The notes below the pieces were generated by a model. That model did not search any database and was not told the origin of the DNA. It worked only from the letters and a program-made list of their open reading frames with translations. 11,180 nucleotides of DNA from Bryobacterales bacterium (GTDB lineage Bacteria > Acidobacteriota > Terriglobia > Bryobacterales > Bryobacteraceae). The DNA lies in NCBI GenBank assembly GCA_003132905.1, contig PKZC01000267.1, forward strand, positions 4,284 through 15,463. Direction: 5' to 3'. The position numbers were made by a program, and so were the translations under genes. Position 1 is the first letter of the stretch. The number at the start of each line of letters is the position of its first letter. Shown in pieces: positions 4,974 through 11,180 of the stretch.

Positions 4974-6609
4974 CGGCCGATGCCGGAACGGAGCTATTGG
5001 CGGGCAGAGTGAAATAAAACGTCGCACCCTCTCCCTGTGCCGCTTCTGCCCAGATACGGCCGCCCAGCCGCTCGACAATACGCTTGCACGTGGCTAGGCC
5101 GATGCCGCTGCCCGGCGTATCGGGGCCATGCAATCGTTTGAACGGCAGGAAAATCTGTTCCGCATATTGGGGGTCGAAGCCTTGACCGTTATCGCCGATG
5201 AACACAGTCCATTCCCCCTTCTCCTTCTTGGCGCCAATCTGCAGACAGGGCGGCTGGTCGGAACGGAATTTGATGGCGTTACTGATCAGATTCTGAAACA
5301 CCAGCGTCAGTTGGTAGCGATCCGTCCTTAGGGTGGGCAAAAGCCCGAAGTTTACCTGGGCGCCGGTCTCCTCAATGTCTTTTTGAAGGTTGCTTAACGC
5401 CATTTGCAGCGGCTCTCGCAACGATACTGCGGTTCTCTTTCCCGCTCCCCCTACTTGCGCGTACGCCAGCATGTCGCTCATCAAGGCTTGCAGCCGTTGA
5501 AGATTGGCTGTAGCCAGCGCCAATATTTGACTTTCGTCGTCGCGCAGCTTTGCTTCCGTTTTCTGCTGCAGCAATTGTAGAAGCATCATGGCCGAATTCA
5601 GAGGGGCGCGAAGATCATGCGCGGCTACGTACGCAAAACGCTGCGCATCTTCGTTGGAACGTAACAGCTCTTCCTCGATTTGCTTTCTCGCCGTGACGTC
5701 TTCCAGGGCCAGCAGGATAAGGGCCGTCGGATTTCCTTCGCGCCGCAGTCTGCGAGCGCTCAACGACATCGTCAGCCGCCCCAGCGCCGGAAAATCGTGT
5801 CTTACCTCAAAATTCTCGACTGCCTTGTCTTTGGACAACACGTCATCGAGCAGTACACGCAACTCCGGAATATCCCATTGCCCGTCTCCAATCTCGTAGA
5901 GCAGGCGTCCTTCCGTAAGAGCGGGTGTAACTCGAAAGGTCTCATAGAACGATCGGCTTGCCATTTTGATTCGGAACGTCTCGTCCAGCACCAGCAAAGG
6001 TTCTCGAATGGTAGCGACAATCCCCTTCAAAGCAATCAATCGGGACAGAGTCTGATATGCGGCTGCCGCGAATTCCCCCAAGGTGGTCAACACCCTGGCA
6101 TCTTCACGATCGAACTGCCGGCTCTCGTCATGGGAGATAACCCAGAGGGTGCCCACTGCTTCCCCGCCGACGTGAAAAGGGACGAGCAAGGCCTCCGCGA
6201 TGCTTGGCTTGACGTCGGCAAAATATCTGAAGTGACGGTCCAGATGCGACATCAGTTGTATCTGGTTCGTATCCAGTACGGTGCCGCACGGGCTGAAATC
6301 GCGTGGGGTTGTGCCCCATAGATGCGGCGCATACTCGCCCGCAACTCCGTGCCAGCGAAAGATCTTGCGGCCGTTTTCGTCCTCCAGCAAACTAATCCCA
6401 GCTGAATGCGCATGGCACAGGGTGAGCGCTGCTTCTACCAGTTGCTGGAGAGTACGCTCCGGCGAATCTGCCATAGTCCGAGCCAAGCTCACCAGAGCGC
6501 TAATGACCGCCGCAAAATCTGGCTGCCGTGGCTGTCGGCGATTCAATTCATGGGTGTGGATCACTGATTCCAAAGGGACAGAAACGTCAGACACCGCTGG
6601 AGAACCCAT
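4957..6609 (-). CDS. Soluble hybrid-sensor histidine kinase (GAF-PAS-HisKA-HATPase)
   Basis: Starting at ATG 6609-6607, behind a strong AAGGAGG, the protein has 550 residues. A longer reading from 6702 has no such site. Domains in order: GAF (about 48-190, with SAGISLLEDENG and LLVPFHVGGEAVGTLWVISHD), PAS (about 195-310), HisKA (about 315-385) with phospho-acceptor His331 in AAHDLRAPL, and HATPase (about 428-537) with N box QNLISNAIKF (439-448), G1 DNGQGFD (473-479) and G2 GSGIGL (500-505). No transmembrane helix is evident, so it should be cytosolic and sense an internal cue through GAF or PAS. No receiver domain is fused. The divergent single-domain response regulator at 6843 is the natural partner. 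The 3' end overlaps the crp-like gene, with no terminator visible between them. Confidence 0.94.
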   Translation of the reverse strand: MGSPAVSDVSVPLESVIHTHELNRRQPRQPDFAAVISALVSLARTMADSPERTLQQLVEAALTLCHAHSAGISLLEDENGRKIFRWHGVAGEYAPHLWGTTPRDFSPCGTVLDTNQIQLMSHLDRHFRYFADVKPSIAEALLVPFHVGGEAVGTLWVISHDESRQFDREDARVLTTLGEFAAAAYQTLSRLIALKGIVATIREPLLVLDETFRIKMASRSFYETFRVTPALTEGRLLYEIGDGQWDIPELRVLLDDVLSKDKAVENFEVRHDFPALGRLTMSLSARRLRREGNPTALILLALEDVTARKQIEEELLRSNEDAQRFAYVAAHDLRAPLNSAMMLLQLLQQKTEAKLRDDESQILALATANLQRLQALMSDMLAYAQVGGAGKRTAVSLREPLQMALSNLQKDIEETGAQVNFGLLPTLRTDRYQLTLVFQNLISNAIKFRSDQPPCLQIGAKKEKGEWTVFIGDNGQGFDPQYAEQIFLPFKRLHGPDTPGSGIGLATCKRIVERLGGRIWAEAAQGEGATFYFTLPANSSVPASAVSRAG

Positions 6610-6692
6610 GAAATGACCTCCTTGAAGAGAATGTTCGCCGGCCGATAAACAAAGAACCTCGACGCTCAACGTAACACGTATGCCCAGCGACA

Positions 6693-6765
6693 GTCTGTTC
6701 AAAAGCGCTCACCTCGGCAATCCGGTCTGCCATCGATTTCTTCAGTTGAGCAATTGTGAACAGAC
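6693..6765. promoter_or_regulatory. Perfect 9-bp inverted repeat in the kinase/response-regulator intergenic region
   Basis: GTCTGTTCA (6693-6701) and its exact reverse complement TGAACAGAC (6757-6765) are 55 bp apart, with 64 bp between equivalent arm positions, about six helical turns. The arms lie 83 bp and 77 bp from the kinase and response-regulator start codons. The near-symmetric placement suggests two half-sites for one regulator controlling both genes. No good promoter boxes could be assigned in the 233-bp region (6610-6842). Confidence 0.5.
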
Positions 6766-6842
6766 GGAACTAGGGTAAATCCCCGATACTTCATTAACTC
6801 CCCGTTTGAAGTTACTCAAGCGTCACCCCAGGAGTCGCAGCC

Positions 6843-7226
6843 ATGACTGACGAGAGGCAGCGCCGAACCATTTTGGTAGTGGATGACAACCTCGACATTC
6901 GTGGGTTTGCGAAGAAGTTCTTGGAGATCGCCGGATACGCCGTTATCACCGCCGCCGACGGCGAAGAGGGAATCCGTTTCTACCAGGAGCATCAATCGAG
7001 CATTGTGTTGCTGCTTACCGACGTGAGGATGCCCAATATCAATGGTCTGGAGCTGGCCCATCGCGTCCTCAGCATGGATTCCAATCTGCCGGTTCTGCTT
7101 ATGTCCGGAGACGCCGGGTGCGATTGGCCGGGCCTGGAATGCGTGCCGAAGCCTTTTCGGCCCGCCGATTTGATCGCAACGGTGAGCCGCGCGCTGCATG
7201 CGAAGGCGCAGCCGGTCTCGGCTTAG
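6843..7226 (+). CDS. Single-domain (CheY-like) response regulator
   Basis: The 127-residue protein is one receiver domain with no output domain. Acidic pair Asp14-Asp15 is in ILVVDDN, phospho-acceptor Asp60 in LLLTDVRMPNINGLEL, switch Ser88 in LLMSGD and conserved Lys103 in PKPFRPADL. AGGAG, 8 nt before the ATG, sets the start. It probably takes phosphate from the divergent kinase (4957-6609) and acts by protein contact. The PilZ protein encoded 16 bp downstream on the same strand suggests an output linked to c-di-GMP or motility. The pairing is inferred from position. Confidence 0.93.
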   Translation: MTDERQRRTILVVDDNLDIRGFAKKFLEIAGYAVITAADGEEGIRFYQEHQSSIVLLLTDVRMPNINGLELAHRVLSMDSNLPVLLMSGDAGCDWPGLECVPKPFRPADLIATVSRALHAKAQPVSA

Positions 7227-7242
7227 CTGGTTGCCAATTTCG

Positions 7243-7680
7243 ATGGATTCATTCGCCAAAGTTCTCTCCTTCCCGGAAGTACATTTCAGCAAGACAGTTT
7301 CGAGCGGCCCCATTCTGGACGAGCGCCGGTTAAGGTTCCGTTATCCACTCGATCTGAGAGTTCGCTTCCAATCCTCTGTGGCCGGGGCCCCGTTTTCAGG
7401 CGCCGGGTTGGCTGTCAATGTGAGTAGTGGAGGAGTTTTCGTGGCCTCCCATCACCCCGTCGTAATAGGAGCGCTGGTGGAGATGAGTATTGAATGGCCT
7501 TCCAAGCTGGATGGAACGATTCCTCTTCAACTGGTTGCGGTTGGTCGAGTGCTGCGTCACGGGGTAGCGCACTTTGCAGCCTCGTTTGACCGCCACGAAT
7601 TCCGCACTCTCAGAAGTCCAAGCCGCACGCCAGATGGGGTGACCACCTTGTTGAACGGCCGCCCACGCTATCTGAAGTGA
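7243..7680 (+). CDS. PilZ-domain protein, probable c-di-GMP receptor
   Basis: Read from ATG 7243 the protein has 145 residues. The two c-di-GMP-binding signatures of PilZ are present: RxxxR (Arg29-Arg33 in RRLRFRY) and NxSxxG (Asn59-Gly64, NVSSGG), followed by beta strands GVFVASH, LVEMSIEWP, LVAVGRVLR and HFAASFD. The first 25 residues and the last 25 lie outside the domain and have no recognisable motif. No clear Shine-Dalgarno sequence precedes 7243. An in-frame ATG at 7198 would overlap the response-regulator gene and add 15 Arg-rich residues, so the start is uncertain. It likely forms an operon with that gene. PilZ proteins change partner binding on sensing c-di-GMP; the partner is unknown. 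Confidence 0.86.
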   Translation: MDSFAKVLSFPEVHFSKTVSSGPILDERRLRFRYPLDLRVRFQSSVAGAPFSGAGLAVNVSSGGVFVASHHPVVIGALVEMSIEWPSKLDGTIPLQLVAVGRVLRHGVAHFAASFDRHEFRTLRSPSRTPDGVTTLLNGRPRYLK

Positions 7681-7719
7681 TTGGCGGATCGCCTAACGAA
7701 CTTCAATGATGTACCGGCT

Positions 7720-7848
7720 TCACTGTATGGAACTCACGATATTCCTGGTGCTGCTCCGTCTGTCGTGATCCTGGGCAGATACTGTTACGGGAACAAGCAG
7801 GGCCGCACCCAATAATAGCCCGCTCAGTATTCGGAACTGCCTCATCAT
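7720..7848 (-). CDS. Tiny secreted ORF, likely remnant of a longer His/Asp-rich protein
   Basis: The frame encodes 42 residues from ATG 7848-7846 (or the adjacent ATG 7845-7843). A convincing signal peptide (MRQFRILSGLLLGAALLV, then PVTVSA) is followed by only 17 residues starting QDHDRRSS. A GGGGTGAG purine run abuts the start. After DHD another frame continues RQTEQHQEYREF, which resembles, from memory, the conserved end of small acidobacterial secreted proteins with DHD...YRRY..QH..YREF. This suggests an internal deletion and frameshift in a formerly longer gene. It converges with the PilZ gene (39 bp between stops). It may still be expressed as a small secreted peptide, so the pseudogene reading is tentative. 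Confidence 0.45.
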   Translation of the reverse strand: MMRQFRILSGLLLGAALLVPVTVSAQDHDRRSSTRNIVSSIQ

Positions 7849-7943
7849 CTCACCCCAGCTTGCGCTAGGCACGTTAACCCCGTCGGGCTCTGGCGATGGA
7901 AGTATTATGTCCGAGGGCCCGCTCGGCCGCAAACCTTCGACCT

Positions 7944-7971
7944 CATTTGGTCATCTGACACTATGCGGTCA
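7944..7971 (+). repeat. 28-bp intergenic element, copy C (candidate activator-binding site)
   Basis: The site starts CATTTGGTCA, has GAC at 14-16, T at 19 and GGTCA at 24-28. It shares an 11-bp run (CATTTGGTCAT) with copy B and TGGTCA-N-CTGAC plus TAT with copy A. It lies about 146 bp before the LPxTA protein start, in the same orientation, centred about 91 bp before the start predicted from the sigma-54-like site at 8023-8038. Confidence 0.72.
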
Positions 7972-8022
7972 TTCCCTTGGAAGGAAACGCTCTTCTGCCT
8001 GCGCCTCCCCTACTGTTATTGC

Positions 8023-8038
8023 TGGCCGAAATGCAGCT
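8023..8038 (+). promoter_or_regulatory. Candidate sigma-54 (-24/-12) promoter of the gene at 8118
   Basis: The site reads TGGCCGAAATGCAGCT, with GG (8024-8025) and GC (8036-8037) 10 bp apart. TGGC and GCT match, but the -12 box lacks TT. The start would be near 8049, giving a leader of about 70 nt. This is the weakest of the four candidates and rests mainly on element C lying 52 bp upstream. Confidence 0.3.
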
Positions 8039-8117
8039 ATGCCCGACGGAGGTACGAGTGCTTTTGTTCAGCACGTGGGAACCGCTCACAAATTTTGAAT
8101 CGGAAGAAGAAATAGGA

Positions 8118-8858
8118 ATGAATCTGTTAAAAGCAGTACCGACCGTGCTTTGTGCGGCGGTCATCGCTATAGCGTTCTCTCCCAGCGTGAAAGCCGACGA
8201 CTGGAACCGCAAGACGGTGGTCACATTTAGCCAGCCCGTGGAGACCCCCGGTATCCATATGCAGGGATGGGCCGTGCTGCCTCCCGGCACCTATGTTTTC
8301 AAAGTGCTGGACTCGAAGTCGGACCGCCATATCGTCCAAATCTTCAACCAGGACGAAACGATGATCTACGCCACCATCCTGGCCGTCCCGAACTATCGGT
8401 TGAAGGCAACCAGCAAAACCGTGCTGACGTTTCGAGAGACGCCGCCCGGCCAGCCGGATGTGCTGCGGGCATGGTTCTATCCCGGTAAGAACTTTGGAGA
8501 CGAGTTCGTGTATCCAAAGGCCAAGGCGCTGGAGCTAGCCAAGGTGACCCACTTTCCGGTTCTTTACACCCCGGTTGAGATTACGCCCGAGGTCACGGCT
8601 CCCATCACATCCCCGGACGAACCGCTGGTTGTGGCACTGAAGCAGGCTCCGGTTCTGGCAGTGAGGCCTACGGGAGAAGATCTGCAGATTACCGAAGTGG
8701 TGACCGCGCCGCCCGCCGAAGTGCTGGTAGCGCAGAATGAGGCGCCAGTAACCGCTGAGTTGCCGAAAACGGCCAGCCCGATGCCGCTAATCGGGTTGTT
8801 TGGACTGCTCGCGTTAGGCGCAGCCTTCAGTCTCAGATTGGTCCGCACGCGCGCATAG
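8118..8858 (+). CDS. Secreted envelope protein with C-terminal LPxTA sorting-like signal
   Basis: The 246-residue protein has a signal peptide (about 1-26, core PTVLCAAVIAIAF, end SVKA-DD). A beta-rich domain follows (about 27-150) with TVVTFSQPVE, MQGWAVLPPGTYVFKVLD and FRETPPGQPDVLRAWFYPG, then a Pro/Val/Glu-rich linker (about 150-212). The tail has LPKTAS (215-220), a hydrophobic helix (about 222-238) and a basic end RLVRTRA. This tripartite tail is the layout of sortase substrates (LPxTG-like), with Ala in place of Gly, and similar tails recur on acidobacterial proteins. No sortase gene is in the window. ATG 8118 is preferred over the in-frame ATG 7977 because the signal peptide begins there; the ribosome-binding site is weak. 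The function of the N-terminal domain is unknown to me. Confidence 0.8.
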   Translation: MNLLKAVPTVLCAAVIAIAFSPSVKADDWNRKTVVTFSQPVETPGIHMQGWAVLPPGTYVFKVLDSKSDRHIVQIFNQDETMIYATILAVPNYRLKATSKTVLTFRETPPGQPDVLRAWFYPGKNFGDEFVYPKAKALELAKVTHFPVLYTPVEITPEVTAPITSPDEPLVVALKQAPVLAVRPTGEDLQITEVVTAPPAEVLVAQNEAPVTAELPKTASPMPLIGLFGLLALGAAFSLRLVRTRA

Positions 8859-8879
8859 TAGTTTGACTTTTGGATGCGC

Positions 8880-8912
8880 CACCCCGGTGTGCCGGTAACG
8901 GGCCGGGGCGTG
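8880..8912 (+). terminator. GC-rich hairpin after the LPxTA protein gene
   Basis: CACCCCGG (8880-8887) pairs with CCGGGGCGTG (8903-8912) with one bulged C. Inside it CCG and CGG close a GTAA tetraloop. It begins 21 bp after the stop codon. No T tract follows, so it may be a weak or Rho-assisted terminator, or an mRNA-stabilising structure, in the 92-bp gap before the malic enzyme gene. Confidence 0.45.
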
Positions 8913-8950
8913 CTAGAGAAAACGAGATCCGCGGAAGCAGGAATATTAAG

Positions 8951-10687
8951 ATGCGACAGAGAGTCATCCCCATATTGGCAGCACGGGCGCAGGGTGCGGA
9001 GTTAGAAGGGGAAGACTGTTATAAAACCAAGGCGCGGGGCATGGCGGTACTCACCACGCCATTGCTGAATAAAGGCACGGCCTTCACCGCGGAGGAGCGC
9101 AAAGAACTGGGTCTCACCGGCCTGCTGCCTCCGGTAATCAGCACGCTGGAGGCGCAAGTGAAGGCGGCCTACGCTCAATACCAACGCCTTCCCGATCCTC
9201 TCAATAAGAACATCTATTTAACCGCGCTGCACGACCGCAATGAGGTTTTGTTCTACCGATTGCTGGCAGGGCATTTGCGCGAGATGATACCGATCGTCAA
9301 CGACCTGACGGTGGGAATGGCGATGCAGCAATATCACCATGAGTGCCGGCGTCCGAGAGGCGTCTATCTCTCGATCGACCATCCGGAAGCGATCGAAGAG
9401 GCGTTCGAGAACCGGGAAGCCGGGCCCGAAGACATTGATTTGATCCTGGCCACCGATGCCGAGCAAATCCTGGGGCTTGGCGATTGGGGCGTGGGCGGCA
9501 TCGAAATCTCAATCGGCAAGCTGGCGATCTATACGGCGGCAGGCGGCATCGATCCCACGCGTGTAATTCCGGTGATGCTGGATGTCGGCACCAACCGCGA
9601 AAGCCTGCTCAAGGATCCCATGTACGTCGGGAACCGGCATGCCCGTGTCCGGGGCGAGCGCTACGACGCTTTCATCGATGCCTATGTCGAGACCGCGAGC
9701 AAGCTTTTCCCCAACGCGCTGCTGCAATGGGAGGACTTCTCGCCAGGCAACGGACGCCGCATCCTCGAGAAATACCGCGGCCGGATGTGCACCTTTAACG
9801 ACGACATGCAGGGCACTGGAGCCATCACCCTGGCGGCCGTGGTTTCCGCTGTGCGCGTGTGTGGGTCTCCCATGCGGAACCAACGCGTCGTGATTCTTGG
9901 CGCCGGAACCGCAGGTTTGGGAATTGCCGATCAGATCCGCGACGCGATGATGCGGGAAGGCCTTTCCAGGGAAGATGCAACCGCGCGCTTCTGGTTGGTG
10001 GACGAAGCCGGCCTGCTGATCGACGACATGGGTGAGCGGGTGCGTGATTATCAAGCGCCCTATGCGCGCCCGGCGGCCGAGGTGAAGCGCTGGAAGCGCA
10101 ACCCGGATGGAACCTGTGCCTTGGCCGAAGTAATAAGCCAAGCGCGGCCCACCATGCTGATCGGTGTTTCGACGGCCGGCGGCGCTTTCACCGAAGCCAT
10201 TGTCCGGAACATGGCGAAGCATTGCGACCGTCCCATCATTTTTCCCCTTTCCAATCCGGCGCCCATGGCGGAAGCCACGCCGGCCGACCTCATCGCTTGG
10301 ACCGAAGGCCGCGCTTTGATCGCCACGGGCAGTCCATTCCAGCCCGTAACCTACCGCGGAGTCACCTATGTCATCGGCCAGGTGAACAACGCGATGTTAT
10401 ATCCCGGCCTCTGTTTGGGCGCTATTGTCTCAAGATCAAGCCGCATCAGCGATAACATGTTCGCCGCGGCGGCGAATGCGGTCTCAAGCCTGGTTGCGGT
10501 ACGACTGTCGGGCGCGTCGCTGCTGCCCCATGTCGACGACTTGCGGATCGTTTCCCTGACCGTGGCGGTGGCGGTGGCCGAAGCCGCGGTCCAGGATGGT
10601 CTGGCGCGCGTGAAGTTTAAGGACATCGTGCAACAGGTGGGGGACGCGATGTGGGAACCGGAATATCGAGAGATTCGAGCCATTTGA
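8951..10687 (+). CDS. NAD-dependent malic enzyme, malolactic-type subfamily
   Basis: The 578-residue protein follows the two-domain malic enzyme plan: PLLNKGTAF (37-45) and GLTGLLPP (54-61), substrate domain with Lys190 in ISIGKLAIYTAAGGI, metal ligands Glu261-Asp262 (QWEDF) and Asp285 (CTFNDDMQGTG), then the NAD(P) Rossmann domain with GAGTAGLGIA (317-326) and PLSNP (432-436). TDAEQILGLGDWGV (169-181) and SIDHPE match malolactic enzymes (TDxExILGxGDWGV) better than E. coli MaeA or human ME2 (TDGERILGLGD). Family reactions are malate to pyruvate plus NADH and CO2, or malate to lactate plus CO2; the sequence does not choose. The usual IVYTPT or IVYDPT reads IVNDLT (115-120), so the catalytic Tyr position is Asn117. 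Start 8951 has AGGA upstream; an in-frame ATG at 8870 overlaps the hairpin and adds unlikely sequence. Confidence 0.93.
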   Translation: MRQRVIPILAARAQGAELEGEDCYKTKARGMAVLTTPLLNKGTAFTAEERKELGLTGLLPPVISTLEAQVKAAYAQYQRLPDPLNKNIYLTALHDRNEVLFYRLLAGHLREMIPIVNDLTVGMAMQQYHHECRRPRGVYLSIDHPEAIEEAFENREAGPEDIDLILATDAEQILGLGDWGVGGIEISIGKLAIYTAAGGIDPTRVIPVMLDVGTNRESLLKDPMYVGNRHARVRGERYDAFIDAYVETASKLFPNALLQWEDFSPGNGRRILEKYRGRMCTFNDDMQGTGAITLAAVVSAVRVCGSPMRNQRVVILGAGTAGLGIADQIRDAMMREGLSREDATARFWLVDEAGLLIDDMGERVRDYQAPYARPAAEVKRWKRNPDGTCALAEVISQARPTMLIGVSTAGGAFTEAIVRNMAKHCDRPIIFPLSNPAPMAEATPADLIAWTEGRALIATGSPFQPVTYRGVTYVIGQVNNAMLYPGLCLGAIVSRSSRISDNMFAAAANAVSSLVAVRLSGASLLPHVDDLRIVSLTVAVAVAEAAVQDGLARVKFKDIVQQVGDAMWEPEYREIRAI

Positions 10688-10722
10688 AAGCGACTCTCTT
10701 AAGCAGCCTCACTCTAACAAAT

Positions 10723-10739
10723 CAGGGCCGGGAGGCCTG
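10723..10739 (+). promoter_or_regulatory. Hairpin overlapping the groES Shine-Dalgarno sequence
   Basis: CAGGGCC pairs with GGCCTG (six pairs, one bulged G) around loop GGGA. The Shine-Dalgarno sequence GGGAGG (10730-10735) lies half in the loop and half in the stem, ending 9 nt before the groES ATG. This could limit translation until melted, as in RNA thermometers, but that is inference. No CIRCE element (TTAGCACTC-N9-GAGTGCTAA) is present in 10688-10744. Confidence 0.45.
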
Positions 10740-10744
10740 AACCT

Positions 10745-11180
<436 letters not shown>

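Noticed and set aside
5680..6321. 213-residue open frame on the plus strand
   Set aside because: It is antisense to the GAF-PAS part of the histidine kinase, whose motifs are all intact on the other strand. The translation shows no domain.
6714..6732. A sigma-54-like TGGCAG ... TTGC on the minus strand before the kinase gene
   Set aside because: GG and GC are 11 bp apart instead of the required 10, so it is not counted with the four candidates.
7683..7693. GGCG-GAT-CGCC hairpin after the PilZ gene
   Set aside because: It has only four pairs, a 3-nt loop and no T tract; too weak to call a terminator.
8899..8914. GG-N10-GC sequence upstream of the malic enzyme gene
   Set aside because: It begins CGG rather than TGG and lies within a GC-rich hairpin where such spacing arises easily.
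9509..10222. 237-residue open frame on the minus strand
   Set aside because: It lies wholly within the malic enzyme gene, antisense, with no recognisable domain and no ribosome-binding site. It is a by-product of codon bias in a GC-rich gene.
10688..10744. CIRCE/HrcA operator expected before groES
   Set aside because: No TTAGCACTC or GAGTGCTAA arm is present in this gap.

Overview
The window looks like chromosomal DNA of an acidobacterium (phylum Acidobacteriota, probably Terriglobia). This is inferred from recalled resemblance of several proteins to acidobacterial ones: the secreted N-terminus at the left edge, the tiny Gly-rich membrane protein next to CsbD and a SYLF gene, the LPxTA-tailed envelope protein and the malolactic-type malic enzyme. 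No RNA gene, CRISPR array, transposase or phage gene was seen.

Layout. 1-439 (-) is the secreted N-terminus of an OmpA-family-like protein, cut by the window edge. 663-1793 (-) is a stress/envelope cluster: a sigma-54-type promoter, csbD, a 51-residue two-helix membrane protein, a decayed SYLF gene and a terminator. 1845-3818 (-) encodes a PAS-containing sigma-54 enhancer-binding activator (EBP). 4098-4973 (+) holds a small membrane protein and a Crp/Fnr regulator. 4957-6609 (-) is a soluble GAF-PAS histidine kinase; divergent from it lie a single-domain response regulator and a PilZ protein (6843-7680, +). 7720-7848 (-) is a tiny secreted ORF that looks like a remnant. 8118-8858 (+) is a secreted protein with a C-terminal LPKTA sorting-like signal. 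8951-10687 (+) is a malic/malolactic enzyme. 10745-11180 (+) is groES followed by the start of groEL.

The most interesting signal is not a gene. A 28-bp element occurs three times, only in intergenic DNA (571-598 on -, 3964-3991 on +, 7944-7971 on +). Each copy points the same way relative to the envelope gene that follows it, and 17 of 28 positions are identical in all three. In each case a sequence with sigma-54 geometry (TGG ... GC, exactly 10 bp between GG and GC) lies 52-75 bp further downstream, so the element centres near -90 to -115. That is where activators of the EBP type bind. A fourth and better sigma-54 match sits before csbD, directly downstream of the EBP gene. I infer a local sigma-54 envelope-stress regulon, with the EBP at 1845-3818 as the obvious candidate activator. 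The repeat is read directly from the sequence; the regulator assignment is a hypothesis.

Other points: the malic enzyme has Asn at the usual catalytic Tyr position; the SYLF gene has lost about 30 codons and its frame; a perfect 9-bp inverted repeat lies between the divergent kinase and response regulator genes; and a GC-rich hairpin covers the groES Shine-Dalgarno sequence.
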